Positions 17,504-26,464 of a DNA stretch of 64,000 nt are shown piece by piece. The notes beneath the pieces were generated by a model. The model saw only the letters and a list, made by a program, of their open reading frames with translations. It had not been told where the DNA came from and did no database searches. Made by a program: the position numbers and the translations under genes. Origin of the DNA: CAZJVD01 sp964549505 (GTDB lineage: Bacteria; Bdellovibrionota; UBA1018; CAZJVD01); NCBI GenBank assembly GCA_964549505.1, contig CAZJVD010000001.1:372001-436000 (forward strand). The letters run 5' to 3'. Every line of letters starts with the position of its first letter. Position 1 is the first letter of the stretch.

Positions 17504-18504
17504 GTGTGCGCTCCCTTGAAAATCGCCCAAAGTGCCCAGCCCACGAGTCCCAACAGAGAAAACGGCGCCAACACCTTCCAGCCAAAATCACAATTTTGTT
17601 CGGCATGAAGACGCGGTGTCGCTCGCCCCGCCCAAAGCACGAGCGTAACAAGAAACAAGATTTTCAAAACGAAGCTGAGTTCTCCGATCACCGCGGGCCC
17701 CGCCCAACCACCGAGAAAAAGCGAAACACTCAGAGCGGACCAGAAAATGAGACCGTAGATGCGCAACATACCCAGCACAACAACCAGCGGCCCGGTTATC
17801 CCGCCAAAAACGCCGCCACCTAATTCTGCAGCATTCTGTCCAGCATCAAAGGGGGGAAGAGCTAGCAAAACGAGACCCGAGATATAGAAAACGAGAAACA
17901 AAATCGCTCCGAATGGCGGTCCTTGGGCGATCAGCCACATCGACGGTGAAAAGCCCTGTGCTTCGACAGCGGAGACCAAACCCAGCGAACCAATCTCAAA
18001 TCCTACGCCTAAAAGGCACACCCCGATCGGCATCAAAACGGAAAACATTTGAGCAAAAATACGTAAACTGGTGAGCGTGCTCGCCAACCGATTGCGCATC
18101 CGTCCAGCCACACAGAGATAAAGCGCAAGCGAGACGCCAAAGAACACGGGCAGGAAAGCCGAAAACCCAGCTTCGGCGGCCGGCGAACCCCGGGTGAGCG
18201 GAATGAGATTCACAAGTCCGAGCCAGAAAAAAATCACTCCGATGGCCCACGGGCCATAGTCGCGGGTCGAAGACTTCGCGATCAGCTTGATGACATCCGC
18301 GAAGCTCTGGTCAAATCCGGCCCAAACCCCGCGCGCAGGCCCGACACGTGCCTCAAGATCGGCAGCGGTCTTGAGATCAAACCAACGCACGAGATAAAAC
18401 GCTGCGCCCATGACAAAGCCATAGATCACCGTCCACAGCAGCGTCTGTTCCACCACACCCCAGATGTCGATGAGCGTCGCCGGCAACGTCGCTGACTCGT
18501 TCAT
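17500..18504 (-). CDS. nuoH: Second complex I copy: NuoH-like subunit
   Basis: This is a 334-aa, about eight-helix membrane protein in the nuoH position. Related stretches are recognisable: EARVGPARGV for NRLGPNRIG, LRIFAQMFSVLMPIGVCLLG for the SAQMISYELAMGLSLLG helix, and LPPFDAGQNAAELGGG for TPFDLAEGESEIVAG. The Tyr-Glu of the second stretch has become Val-Leu, and two of the three acidic residues after PFD are lost (Gln and Ala). The quinone tunnel and proton linkage are therefore probably altered. Confidence 0.85.
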   Translation of the reverse strand: MNESATLPATLIDIWGVVEQTLLWTVIYGFVMGAAFYLVRWFDLKTAADLEARVGPARGVWAGFDQSFADVIKLIAKSSTRDYGPWAIGVIFFWLGLVNLIPLTRGSPAAEAGFSAFLPVFFGVSLALYLCVAGRMRNRLASTLTSLRIFAQMFSVLMPIGVCLLGVGFEIGSLGLVSAVEAQGFSPSMWLIAQGPPFGAILFLVFYISGLVLLALPPFDAGQNAAELGGGVFGGITGPLVVVLGMLRIYGLIFWSALSVSLFLGGWAGPAVIGELSFVLKILFLVTLVLWAGRATPRLHAEQNCDFGWKVLAPFSLLGLVGWALWAIFKGAHT

Positions 18505-19643
18505 CGGTCAACCTCCGCCATCGAGAGGTCCAAGCTTGCGAGAATGACACCTAAGTCTTCGAGGCGACACCCCAACAAAACATCCGGAACCGTGACGAGT
18601 GAAAATGTTGATGGCGTGATGAAATGAACACGCTCGGGCTGAGATCCCCCACTCGAGATCACGTGACACCCGAGACTTCCGCGAGGGGACTCAACAAACG
18701 CCGTGCCCTCTCCCTCCGGCGGTATGATCCACAATCCGAGACCCAGATCATTCCAGAACGCGCCGGGTTTCATTCGGAGTGTCGCTTCGCGAACCAGGTC
18801 GAGGGACTGCTGCGCTTCGCGCAGACGAATCACAAAACGGGAATGCACATCGCCCGGAATGCCGTAGTCGCCTGTTCCGAGCTGGGGCAAAAAACCAATC
18901 TCCGTAAACCGCTCGTTATCGGGACGCATGCGTTCATCACGACTCACGCCCGACGCGCGCACATTGGGCCCGCTCACACCCAGGTCAAGCGCCAAAGCGC
19001 CTGGTAAAACGCCGGCATAGGTTGTCCGCATCAGAAACGCGTGGTGGTACGTGAAAAGATCGTTGTATTCCTGGATGCGCAAGCGCATCTCGTCGCAGAC
19101 TTCGAGCGCGCGCTCAACAAAGCCGTCGGTGATATCTTGTGAAACACCACCAAAGCGAACGTAATGGTGACCAAAGCGCGCTCCCGTCACGAGCTCAAAG
19201 AGATCCAAAAATTTTTCACGGTCGCGCAGAAGATAGTGAAAAACCGTTTCGCAACGAACCGCTTGAGCCATCCGCGCCGCAAATCGGAGATGATTTGAAA
19301 CGCGAGCGAGTTCCCCGATGATCAATCGTATCCACTGCGCCCGCGCTGGAACGTCAATCCCGCTCAGTTTCTCCACAGCTTCAACAAAAGCCCATTCGCC
19401 AAAGAGCGCGTTCTCGGGGTCCACACGACCGGCAACGACAACGGTTCCACACCAAAGCTGACCCTCGACGGTCTTTTCTAAATTGCGTCCGCAAAAACCG
19501 CGCTGCCATTCGCACCCGACAATGCGTTCCCCATCGAGCTGAAGACGAAGCCCTAACGGACCAGGAAGCGCTGGATGGAAAGGCCCAAGCTGCCACGCAA
19601 TCTTGTCGGTCGCTAACATCTCGACGTTCGCGCTCGCGCTCAT
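18501..19643 (-). CDS. nuoD: Second complex I copy: NuoD-like subunit without quinone ligands
   Basis: This is a 49-kDa-type subunit of 380 aa with the standard fold markers GPFHPALPG, GIDVPARAQWIR and the ending SLDLSMAEVDR. The two quinone-head ligands are both proline: P27 (HPALPG against HPAMHG) and P76 (AGRVDP against TDRLNY). They remain exactly 49 residues apart, so the alignment needs no gaps. The N- and C-terminal CxxC pairs of [NiFe] hydrogenases are absent too. It may be a structural or electron-relay version using an acceptor other than the usual quinone. Confidence 0.9.
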   Translation of the reverse strand: MSASANVEMLATDKIAWQLGPFHPALPGPLGLRLQLDGERIVGCEWQRGFCGRNLEKTVEGQLWCGTVVVAGRVDPENALFGEWAFVEAVEKLSGIDVPARAQWIRLIIGELARVSNHLRFAARMAQAVRCETVFHYLLRDREKFLDLFELVTGARFGHHYVRFGGVSQDITDGFVERALEVCDEMRLRIQEYNDLFTYHHAFLMRTTYAGVLPGALALDLGVSGPNVRASGVSRDERMRPDNERFTEIGFLPQLGTGDYGIPGDVHSRFVIRLREAQQSLDLVREATLRMKPGAFWNDLGLGLWIIPPEGEGTAFVESPRGSLGCHVISSGGSQPERVHFITPSTFSLVTVPDVLLGCRLEDLGVILASLDLSMAEVDR

Positions 19644-20047
19644 GTAAACAACTCCCGCGCTTCGTGCGTTTTTTCGCTTCCGGAAAACTCGACACCAAAA
19701 ACCTGTGTGACCTCGGCCTCAAGTGCAGATGCTGAAGGAAAAATCTCGCTCACGGACTTCCAGGGTCTCCCAGCACCTCCAGCGCGGACCGACAAACGCG
19801 TCCAACGATCTGGATTTCTCAGCAAGTACGTCCAATGTGAGCCGGACTCGGCTTGCTCGTTGTACGTGATGCCCTCGAGAACACTGAACTGCGCTTGCGG
19901 ATGTTGCGCGAGCATGCGCAGAGCACCGACAAGCTTTTCAAAGCCCTTGGCACCCGAAACCTGAATCTCGAAAACGGCTCCGTCCGTTTTCACGCCGAGC
20001 TTCTCAAGTTCGGGCTGAAGCGCGCTGAACCATGGTTCGGCTTTCAT
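19640..20047 (-). CDS. nuoC: Second complex I copy: truncated NuoC-like subunit
   Basis: This is a 135-aa protein in the nuoC position. It retains a version of the central motif (ASALEAEVTQVFGVEFSG against ANWAEREVYDMFGVEFAG), but it ends soon after and lacks the HPDLRRIL and PLRKDY segments of the canonical copy. The 5' end overlaps the NuoB-like gene by 44 bases, which is unusually long for this operon. It is recognisable mainly by that motif and by synteny. Confidence 0.78.
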   Translation of the reverse strand: MKAEPWFSALQPELEKLGVKTDGAVFEIQVSGAKGFEKLVGALRMLAQHPQAQFSVLEGITYNEQAESGSHWTYLLRNPDRWTRLSVRAGGAGRPWKSVSEIFPSASALEAEVTQVFGVEFSGSEKTHEARELFT

Positions 20048-20522
20048 GACCCTCCCTTATCTGACGCTGAAGTTCTAAGATTCCATGCAGAATAGCTTCC
20101 GGTCGCGGCGGACAGCCGGCGACATACACGCTGACGGGCAAGTACTGATCAATGCCAGACACGGAACGATCCCCTAGCGAGCCGCTCTCTTCTTGATTTC
20201 GAAAAAGGCCGCCCGTTGTGGCGCACGATCCGACAGCGACAACGAACTTCGGGCCTCGCATTTCGGCAAAAAGCTTCTGAAGCCATCGCCCCGCCAGTGC
20301 GTTGACCGGACCGCTGACAATCAACAAGTCGGCGCGCGCAGGATCCTCCACGGCGCGACAACCAAAACGTTCCCAATCGTAGCGTGGCCCCTGCGCTGCG
20401 AAGACTTCATCTCCACAGCACCCAAGATTGACGGGAAAATACCAGAGCGAGCGGGCCTGGGCCCAACGTCCGATTTTAGAGGCGATCTTGGAAGTGAGCG
20501 ACTCACTCGCGGGTTTCATCAT
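20004..20522 (-). CDS. nuoB: Second complex I copy: NuoB-like subunit with intact N2 ligands
   Basis: This is a 172-aa protein counted from the ATG at 20522 (a second ATG follows at 20519). The four N2 cysteines are kept: the pair in NLGCCGDEVFAA, the cysteine in VGSCATTGG, and the one in AGCPPRPEA. It resembles both NuoB and hydrogenase small subunits, but the pairing with a NuoD-like protein and the operon order support NuoB. The start overlaps the NuoA-like gene by about 20 bases. Confidence 0.9.
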   Translation of the reverse strand: MMKPASESLTSKIASKIGRWAQARSLWYFPVNLGCCGDEVFAAQGPRYDWERFGCRAVEDPARADLLIVSGPVNALAGRWLQKLFAEMRGPKFVVAVGSCATTGGLFRNQEESGSLGDRSVSGIDQYLPVSVYVAGCPPRPEAILHGILELQRQIREGHESRTMVQRASART

Positions 20523-20913
20523 CAAGGTGCCCCCGATCGAACGAACGCAACCAAGCGAGGTCACCCTTTCGAAACGAATAGAAAAGTGCGGCACTCGTTA
20601 CGAGCGCGATCCCAAGCAATGCCAAGCCGCCCTGGAACCTTTCGCTCGTGCGTGCGCCAAGCCCTACGGCCACCGGTAAACCGAGTAAAACGATCATCAA
20701 AAAAAACAATGCCTGCTGGGCGAGCGAGAAGAACCGAATGTTGACTCGTTTGTGATCCCAGCCCATGGGATCGGCGACTTCTGGTTTTCCGGCAGAAGTA
20801 TCGGATGGAGGAGCGCTTCTCATAATGCGCGCCCAAAGGTATAGACCCAATGGGAAGAGGAGCAGAACTACGCTCGACAAAAAGAAAAGTAGATACGTTT
20901 CGAGAGCGCTCAC
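20503..20913 (-). CDS. nuoA: Second complex I copy: divergent NuoA-like subunit
   Basis: This is a small membrane protein with three hydrophobic segments at the first position of the operon. I prefer the GTG at 20913 (protein MSALETYLLFF, 136 aa), because the longer TTG-initiated frame to 20952 runs through a predicted -35 box. The NuoA signature FECG is absent, and the acidic pair of FDIEIVFFYPWA is replaced (FLMIVLLGLPVA). The NuoA identity is therefore based mainly on position, size and topology. Confidence 0.65.
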   Translation of the reverse strand: MSALETYLLFFLSSVVLLLFPLGLYLWARIMRSAPPSDTSAGKPEVADPMGWDHKRVNIRFFSLAQQALFFLMIVLLGLPVAVGLGARTSERFQGGLALLGIALVTSAALFYSFRKGDLAWLRSFDRGHLDDETRE

Positions 20914-20923
20914 CGTTGAATTC

Positions 20924-20952
20924 AAGCTAAGGAACCCGCTCAAGCGTGTCAA
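20924..20952 (-). promoter_or_regulatory. Possible sigma70-type promoter of the second nuo operon
   Basis: On the minus strand a perfect TTGACA (20947-20952) is followed after 17 bases by TAGCTT (20924-20929), a weak -10. Transcription would begin almost at the GTG start, giving a very short or no leader. The whole divergent region shared with mfd is only 85 bases. Confidence 0.35.
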
Positions 20953-20998
20953 GTAAGCGTGTTAGTCGCCATTTCAACCATTTGAGTATGACACCCAC

Positions 20999-23900
20999 AT
21001 GACTCCAAGCAGCGCAGATCGCATTACCGATTCCTTCGTCGGTTTGTCTTCTCCGGTTCGTGTGACGGGGATCGCAAGCCCGGCCGTCGCTCGCGTCCTC
21101 GACGGACTTCTTCAAAAACCCCCTCGACGCGACCTCCCTTCGCGTTGGGTCGTCGTCGTGCCGGATGAAGAGTCGGGTGCCGACCTCGTTTCCGACTTTG
21201 GTTTCTTTTCGGAGTCGTTCGAGGCGGTCTTTCTACCGGGCCACGAAGTTTCGCCCTACATGACCGTTCGCCCTTCGCTACGCGTACGAAACGGTCGGAT
21301 GTTTGCCATGACTCGTTTCGATCGCCACGCAAAAACGCGTGTCCTTGTCGCGACGTTGCCTGCTCTAACGTTGGCGTCAACACCCCTGCACATCGTGAGT
21401 GAACTGAGTCTCACACTGAAACCCGGCTTTGATATCGAGAATCGTGGCGCTCTCATCGAAAAACTCGTGCGCGCCGGCTACACGCGCGTCGACTCCGTTG
21501 AGGACCCCGGAACGTTTGCGATTCGCGGCGACCTCATCGATCTATTTTCGGTTGTCCATCCGAAGCCCGCTCGCATCGACCTCTTCGACACGACGATCGA
21601 ACGCATCCGAACTTTTGACCCTTCATCGCAGACGACGCTCGAAACACTCGGAGCTTCTGACGAGATCTTAGTGGGACCGGCACGCGAGTTCGTCGGCAAC
21701 CAAGACGATCTTGCGCGCGCGCGTGAGCGTCTTAAACAGCGTGCAGACGATCAAGCGATTCATCGAAAAATTCGCGATCCTTTTCTGGAACAAATCGGCG
21801 TCGGCTCCGCTCCCGAAGTTTCCGATTTTCTCTGTCGTTACCTCGCCGACACGCCAGCAACATTTCTGGATCATGCGCGCGCGCAAGCTGACATCGGCTG
21901 GTGCTGGGTCGATGAAATGGGGGCGCTCCAAGCGCTGGATCTGCGTCTCGAAAAGGAAGCCGCCCGGTTTGCGGAGCGGGAGGAATCTCGTGCGCTTCTG
22001 CCCGAACCTAAGGAACTCTTTTCTTGGAGTGCCGAACACGAGACCTGGAAAAAATCTGGAAAATCGCTGCGATTCGACCGCTTTGATCAGAACACCGAAT
22101 CACTGACGCGCGCCGATCACATGGCCGTCCTCACGGAAGCCGAACGCGAACGAACGCGCGAGACCGCACGGACACTTTCCCCCGATCATCGGCTCGCCGT
22201 TTGGGGTCACGCGGAACTCACCGCGACTTGGTCGCGCGAGTCCGATCCAGCAAAACTCGTCCCGATGGTTGCGGCGACCCTGCGCGGATGGTTTGAGGAA
22301 GGTTATCGCGTTTGGTTAACAGCCGAGAGCCCCTCGCAACTCGAGCGAATCCGGTTTCTCTTTGAGCGCGACCCGGCCGTTCTTGAGAAGTGTAAACTCG
22401 TTGCAGAAAACCCCTCGGGCGGATTTCGCTGGCCGGCTGAGCGCTGGGCAGTCCTCACCGATCACGATATCTTTGGCACGCGAAAGCCCGTGCGCACGCG
22501 CTCGGAAACGGCGACCTGGGCTGGCATTCAGGCTCTCTCCGATCTTTCACCGAACGATCTCGTCGTGCATCGCGATCATGGTATCGCGCGCTACCTCGGC
22601 ATTGTGCGACTGAACAACGCTGGCGCGAACTCTGACTTTCTCCAGCTCGAGTTTTCAAAGGGCGACAAACTCTACCTTCCGATCTATCGCCTCGGTCTGA
22701 TCCAGAAGTATGCTGGCGGCGAAGCCACGGCGGCGCTGGACAAGCTCGGTGGAACCGGTTTTCAGAAAAACAAAGAGCGGGTCAAGCAGTCCGTCCGCAA
22801 GATCGCTTTCGATCTCGTCGATCTCTACGCGCGCCGGAGTCTTCAAGAGGGGTCGCGCTTTGATCCTCGAGACTCCGTCTACCGTGAGTTTGAGGCTGCT
22901 TTTCCTTACCGAGAGACCCCGGATCAACTCCGCGCCATTGACCAGACACTCAAGGATCTTGAGTCCGGCCGTGTGATGGATCGCCTCGTCTGTGGTGATG
23001 TGGGTTTCGGAAAAACAGAGGTGGCGTTGCGTGCCGCCTTTCAGGCCGTTCAAAGCGGAAAACAGGTGGCGGTACTTGTCCCGACGACTCTACTCGCGCG
23101 CCAACATGAGCTTCTTTTTGCCGACCGGATGAAGCCGTATGGAGTAACGGTCAGCGGACTCTCGCGCCTCAAAACCACAGCACAGAACAAGGCAACACTT
23201 GAGGAACTCGCGTCCGGAAAACTCGATGTGATCGTTGGAACGCACAAACTCTTGTCGCGCGATACGCGCTTTCACAATCTCGGCCTGATTGTCGTGGACG
23301 AGGAACATCGCTTCGGCGTCGAGCACAAAGAGAAACTCAAGACATTGCGGCTGAACACGCATGTGCTCACACTAACGGCGACGCCTATTCCTCGCACTCT
23401 GCACATGGCTCTTTCAGGTCTGCGCGAAATCAGCTTGATGACGACGCCTCCGGTGGACCGGTTGCCGATCCGCACTTTTGTTGCAAAGTTTAACGAAACG
23501 CTCATCAAGAGTGCCGTTGACTTTGAGCTGGCTCGCGGCGGACAGGTGTTCTTCATCCACAATCGCGTCGAAACCATTATTGAGATGGCGCGCGTTCTTC
23601 GCGAACTCGCACCGAATGCCACGATCGGAGTGGCACACGGACAGATGAGCGAGGGTGAACTCGAAACGCAGATGTTGGACTTTTACCAAAGGCGAACGCA
23701 GATCCTATTGTGCACGACGATCGTCGAGTCGGGCCTCGATATCCCGTCGGCGAATACGCTGATTATCAATCGCGCGGATACGTTCGGGCTTGCTCAGCTC
23801 TACCAGCTTCGTGGCCGTGTTGGACGAAGTGATCAGCGCGCTTATGCCTACCTTCTGGTACCGGACTCGGGTCAGATGACCCGTGACGCAGAAAAGCGAC

Positions 23901-24571
23901 TCGAAGTGATCCAGCGTTTTGTGGAGCTCGGAAGCGGTTTCAAAATCGCGAGCCACGACCTCGAATTGCGCGGAGGAGGAAACCTCCTTGGAGCCGAGCA
24001 AAGTGGTCATATCGCAACCGTAGGATTCGATATGTACACCGAGCTCTTAGAAGAGGCGATTCGCGAAGCGCGTGGCGAGCCCGCTCAAGATGCGACTCAC
24101 GATCTGCGCGAGCCGGAAATCAAATCGCCTTTCCCTGCTTTCTTTCACGAAGACTACATCCCCGATGTTCAACAGCGGCTGGCGCTCTATCGCAGACTTT
24201 CGGTGGCAAAGGACGAGACGGTCATCACGCAGGTCGAGGCCGAACTCGCCGATCGTTTTGGCCCACCACCCCCGCCCGCCATCAATCTTCTTTGGATTAT
24301 TCGAACCAAGATCCTCCTCAAAGAGTCCGGGATCGACGTCCTCACGGTTGGCCCAACCGGAATCACCCTGAATCCCGGCCCATCGCATCGCCTCGACACG
24401 GCTAAGATCGTGAAGAGCATCGCCGAGTCTGCCAGACAATCTGCCGGGCACCGCGACACAAACGTACAACTGCTTTCGGACTCACGACTCGTCATTCCAG
24501 TGACGACTCGTTCTCCCAAAGCTGTGTTTTTTGCTCTTGAAGAGACGCTTCGACGGTTTGCGTTGCCCTGA
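20999..24571 (+). CDS. mfd: Transcription-repair coupling factor Mfd
   Basis: This is an ATP-dependent DNA translocase of 1190 aa that removes stalled RNA polymerase and recruits UvrA. The order of domains is a UvrB-like N-terminal module, the RNA-polymerase interaction domain (DLVVHRDHGIARYLGI, around residue 520), and the RecG-like motor with Walker A GDVGFGKTE near residue 666 and DEEHRFGV near residue 766. After the motor come the TATPIPRTL, ESGLDIP and QLRGRVGRSD helicase motifs and the C-terminal TRCF domain. uvrA lies 4.4 kb downstream on the same strand. Length is normal. Confidence 0.98.
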   Translation: MTPSSADRITDSFVGLSSPVRVTGIASPAVARVLDGLLQKPPRRDLPSRWVVVVPDEESGADLVSDFGFFSESFEAVFLPGHEVSPYMTVRPSLRVRNGRMFAMTRFDRHAKTRVLVATLPALTLASTPLHIVSELSLTLKPGFDIENRGALIEKLVRAGYTRVDSVEDPGTFAIRGDLIDLFSVVHPKPARIDLFDTTIERIRTFDPSSQTTLETLGASDEILVGPAREFVGNQDDLARARERLKQRADDQAIHRKIRDPFLEQIGVGSAPEVSDFLCRYLADTPATFLDHARAQADIGWCWVDEMGALQALDLRLEKEAARFAEREESRALLPEPKELFSWSAEHETWKKSGKSLRFDRFDQNTESLTRADHMAVLTEAERERTRETARTLSPDHRLAVWGHAELTATWSRESDPAKLVPMVAATLRGWFEEGYRVWLTAESPSQLERIRFLFERDPAVLEKCKLVAENPSGGFRWPAERWAVLTDHDIFGTRKPVRTRSETATWAGIQALSDLSPNDLVVHRDHGIARYLGIVRLNNAGANSDFLQLEFSKGDKLYLPIYRLGLIQKYAGGEATAALDKLGGTGFQKNKERVKQSVRKIAFDLVDLYARRSLQEGSRFDPRDSVYREFEAAFPYRETPDQLRAIDQTLKDLESGRVMDRLVCGDVGFGKTEVALRAAFQAVQSGKQVAVLVPTTLLARQHELLFADRMKPYGVTVSGLSRLKTTAQNKATLEELASGKLDVIVGTHKLLSRDTRFHNLGLIVVDEEHRFGVEHKEKLKTLRLNTHVLTLTATPIPRTLHMALSGLREISLMTTPPVDRLPIRTFVAKFNETLIKSAVDFELARGGQVFFIHNRVETIIEMARVLRELAPNATIGVAHGQMSEGELETQMLDFYQRRTQILLCTTIVESGLDIPSANTLIINRADTFGLAQLYQLRGRVGRSDQRAYAYLLVPDSGQMTRDAEKRLEVIQRFVELGSGFKIASHDLELRGGGNLLGAEQSGHIATVGFDMYTELLEEAIREARGEPAQDATHDLREPEIKSPFPAFFHEDYIPDVQQRLALYRRLSVAKDETVITQVEAELADRFGPPPPPAINLLWIIRTKILLKESGIDVLTVGPTGITLNPGPSHRLDTAKIVKSIAESARQSAGHRDTNVQLLSDSRLVIPVTTRSPKAVFFALEETLRRFALP

Positions 24572-24594
24572 ACCGGCTGGTAAACTTGGGAGCT

Positions 24595-25410
24595 ATGAAA
24601 GCACTTTTCAATCTCGTTTCGGCTTTGCTCCTGGTCAGCGCCTCAGCACATGCCAGCGTCGTCGCCACCGTCAACGGACGACCGATCACACTCGATGAGC
24701 TGAACAATCGTTACAAAGAAGGCGTTCGGTTCTTAGGTACACATGCTCCTTCAAAAAAAGATTTTCTCAACGACTTGATCGATCGCGAGGTCGCGGTTCA
24801 AGAAGCAAAACGCCTGAATCTTCAGAACGATCCTGTCGTACAGGAACGTATCAATGGCGTGCTCTATCAATACCTACTCGAAAAAAGCCTCGGGAAACAG
24901 GTCGAGGAAATCACAGTGTCCGATGCAGAGGCACAACGTTTCTATAGTCAGAATCCCGAGATTCGCACGAGTCATATCTTCATTGGCGTCCCGCAGGGAG
25001 CGAGTCAAACTCAAGAACAAGAAGCTCGCAGCCGCATCGAACAGATCCGTTCGAAGCAGCTCAAAGACCCCAAACTGAGCTTCGCAGAAGTCGCACAACG
25101 CTTTTCGGAAGACCGCACGGCAGCTGTCGGCGGTGATCTCGACTACCAAATGCGCGATGGTCTCGACCCCGACTTTTACCGAGGTGCTGTCGCTTTGCGT
25201 ACGGTCGGCGCGATCAGCCAACCCATTCGTACCGGCCTGGGTTTTCATATTATTCGACTGACAGGCATCCGCTCCTGGAAAGACGTCGATCAGGCGAAGG
25301 TCAAACGCATCGCCTTTGAAGAGCGCCGTGGCAAAATGATCGAAGCCTTTATCCAGAGTCTGCGTGGTAAGGCCTCTGTTTCGGTCAACCAAAAGCTGCT
25401 TGCCGAGTAG
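24595..25410 (+). CDS. Periplasmic parvulin-type peptidyl-prolyl isomerase
   Basis: This protein of 271 aa has a Sec signal peptide (MKALFNLVSALLLVSASAHA, cut before SVVATVNG), a SurA_N-like helical domain, and a parvulin domain from about residue 115 (IRTSHIFIGVP, FAEVAQRFSED, GGDLDY, GLGFHIIRL). I chose the ATG at 24595 because a TTGGGAG Shine-Dalgarno sequence lies in front; an upstream TTG is less likely. It probably folds outer-membrane proteins, like SurA, PpiD or PrsA. It sits 23 bases after mfd and 25 before a second, similar chaperone. Confidence 0.88.
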   Translation: MKALFNLVSALLLVSASAHASVVATVNGRPITLDELNNRYKEGVRFLGTHAPSKKDFLNDLIDREVAVQEAKRLNLQNDPVVQERINGVLYQYLLEKSLGKQVEEITVSDAEAQRFYSQNPEIRTSHIFIGVPQGASQTQEQEARSRIEQIRSKQLKDPKLSFAEVAQRFSEDRTAAVGGDLDYQMRDGLDPDFYRGAVALRTVGAISQPIRTGLGFHIIRLTGIRSWKDVDQAKVKRIAFEERRGKMIEAFIQSLRGKASVSVNQKLLAE

Positions 25411-25435
25411 TTTTCGATCGTCATAGATTCAGACG

Positions 25436-26464
25436 ATGCTGTTTCGCCGTGTTTTTCTCGCGTTCGCTCCCGTTTCTGGTGTTGCCCAGACTTTCCAGAC
25501 TTTCATGATCCCCATACTCTTCATGACCCTCACCACGCCTCCGTCGTTCGCGAAGGTCGTTGTTATCGATCGTGTCGAGGCGAGTGTGAACGGAACGCCC
25601 ATTCTCAAATCCGATCTCGGGGACTTTCGAAAAACGGCTCCCCTTCGTGCGCAGCTCGATCCGCTTTTTAGTGGAACCTCTCTGGCAGAAAAGGGGCCCA
25701 GCGCGCCTGACAAAGATGTCGTCGATTTTCTCGTGTCGGAACGTCTCATTCTCGATGCTTTTCCGGTGAACGCTGCGGACACCGAAACGGAGATCAATTC
25801 GATTCAGGCCGGCCTTCGATTTGACCGTAAGGCTCTGAAACTAGCGCTGTCAGAACAGGGTTTTCGTTTTGAAGATTATTTCGAGTTGATTCGCGCTAGC
25901 GTTTCGAAACGAAACCTCATTGATCGCGACATTCGAACCAAGGTCTATATCTCGGATGACGATGTGAAGAACAGCTTCTATCAGGGACAGACCGCCAGTG
26001 GCGGCCCACGATCGTATTCGGTTCAAATCATCACCTTTTCAACAGAGGCTTACGCCAATCAGGGTGCGGCGCAAGCGGCAGCTCGCGAAGCAAAGAAGGC
26101 CGTGGGTGGTGGTGTCCCGTTTGCTGACATTGCGAAAAAGTATGGCGACGCGGCTCTGACGGGTGGAACAACGGACCCTGTGACCATCGCCGAAGAAGAC
26201 ATGGCTCAGAACATGCGCTCGGTCGTCAAACAGCTGCGTGTCGGCGATGTTTCCGATGTGCAGCGAACCGATAATAAAGCCTTTGTCCTCGTCAAACTCA
26301 TCGATATCCACTCGGCCGAAAGCTCCGAACTCGTCAAGAAAAAGGAAGAGATTCGCAATCGTCTCGCCTCCCAGGAGTATCAGCGCCAGATCGGATTTTG
26401 GCTCGAGCGCGAACGGCAAAAGGCTCACATCCATCTTCGTGGTGGACCTGCGCTTGGCCGGTAA
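25436..26464 (+). CDS. SurA-like periplasmic chaperone
   Basis: This 342-aa protein starts with an N-terminal hydrophobic export signal. The cleavage site is probably after PPSFA, before KVVVIDRVEASVNG; an internal ATG at 25505 could give a shorter signal. The segment RVEASVNGTPILKSDLGDF is the SurA_N start. A central helical domain is followed by one poorly conserved parvulin-like region (SVQIITFS, FADIAKKYGDAA, NKAFVLVKL). It is likely a chaperone for outer-membrane proteins, perhaps without isomerase activity. pdxA follows and overlaps its 3' end, an arrangement also seen for surA-pdxA in enterobacteria. Confidence 0.8.
   Translation: MLFRRVFLAFAPVSGVAQTFQTFMIPILFMTLTTPPSFAKVVVIDRVEASVNGTPILKSDLGDFRKTAPLRAQLDPLFSGTSLAEKGPSAPDKDVVDFLVSERLILDAFPVNAADTETEINSIQAGLRFDRKALKLALSEQGFRFEDYFELIRASVSKRNLIDRDIRTKVYISDDDVKNSFYQGQTASGGPRSYSVQIITFSTEAYANQGAAQAAAREAKKAVGGGVPFADIAKKYGDAALTGGTTDPVTIAEEDMAQNMRSVVKQLRVGDVSDVQRTDNKAFVLVKLIDIHSAESSELVKKKEEIRNRLASQEYQRQIGFWLERERQKAHIHLRGGPALGR

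Noticed and set aside
18501..20522. Second NuoB/NuoD pair as a group 4 [NiFe] hydrogenase
   Set aside because: The large-subunit cysteine pairs that bind nickel are absent at both ends of the NuoD-like protein, so hydrogenase activity is not supported.
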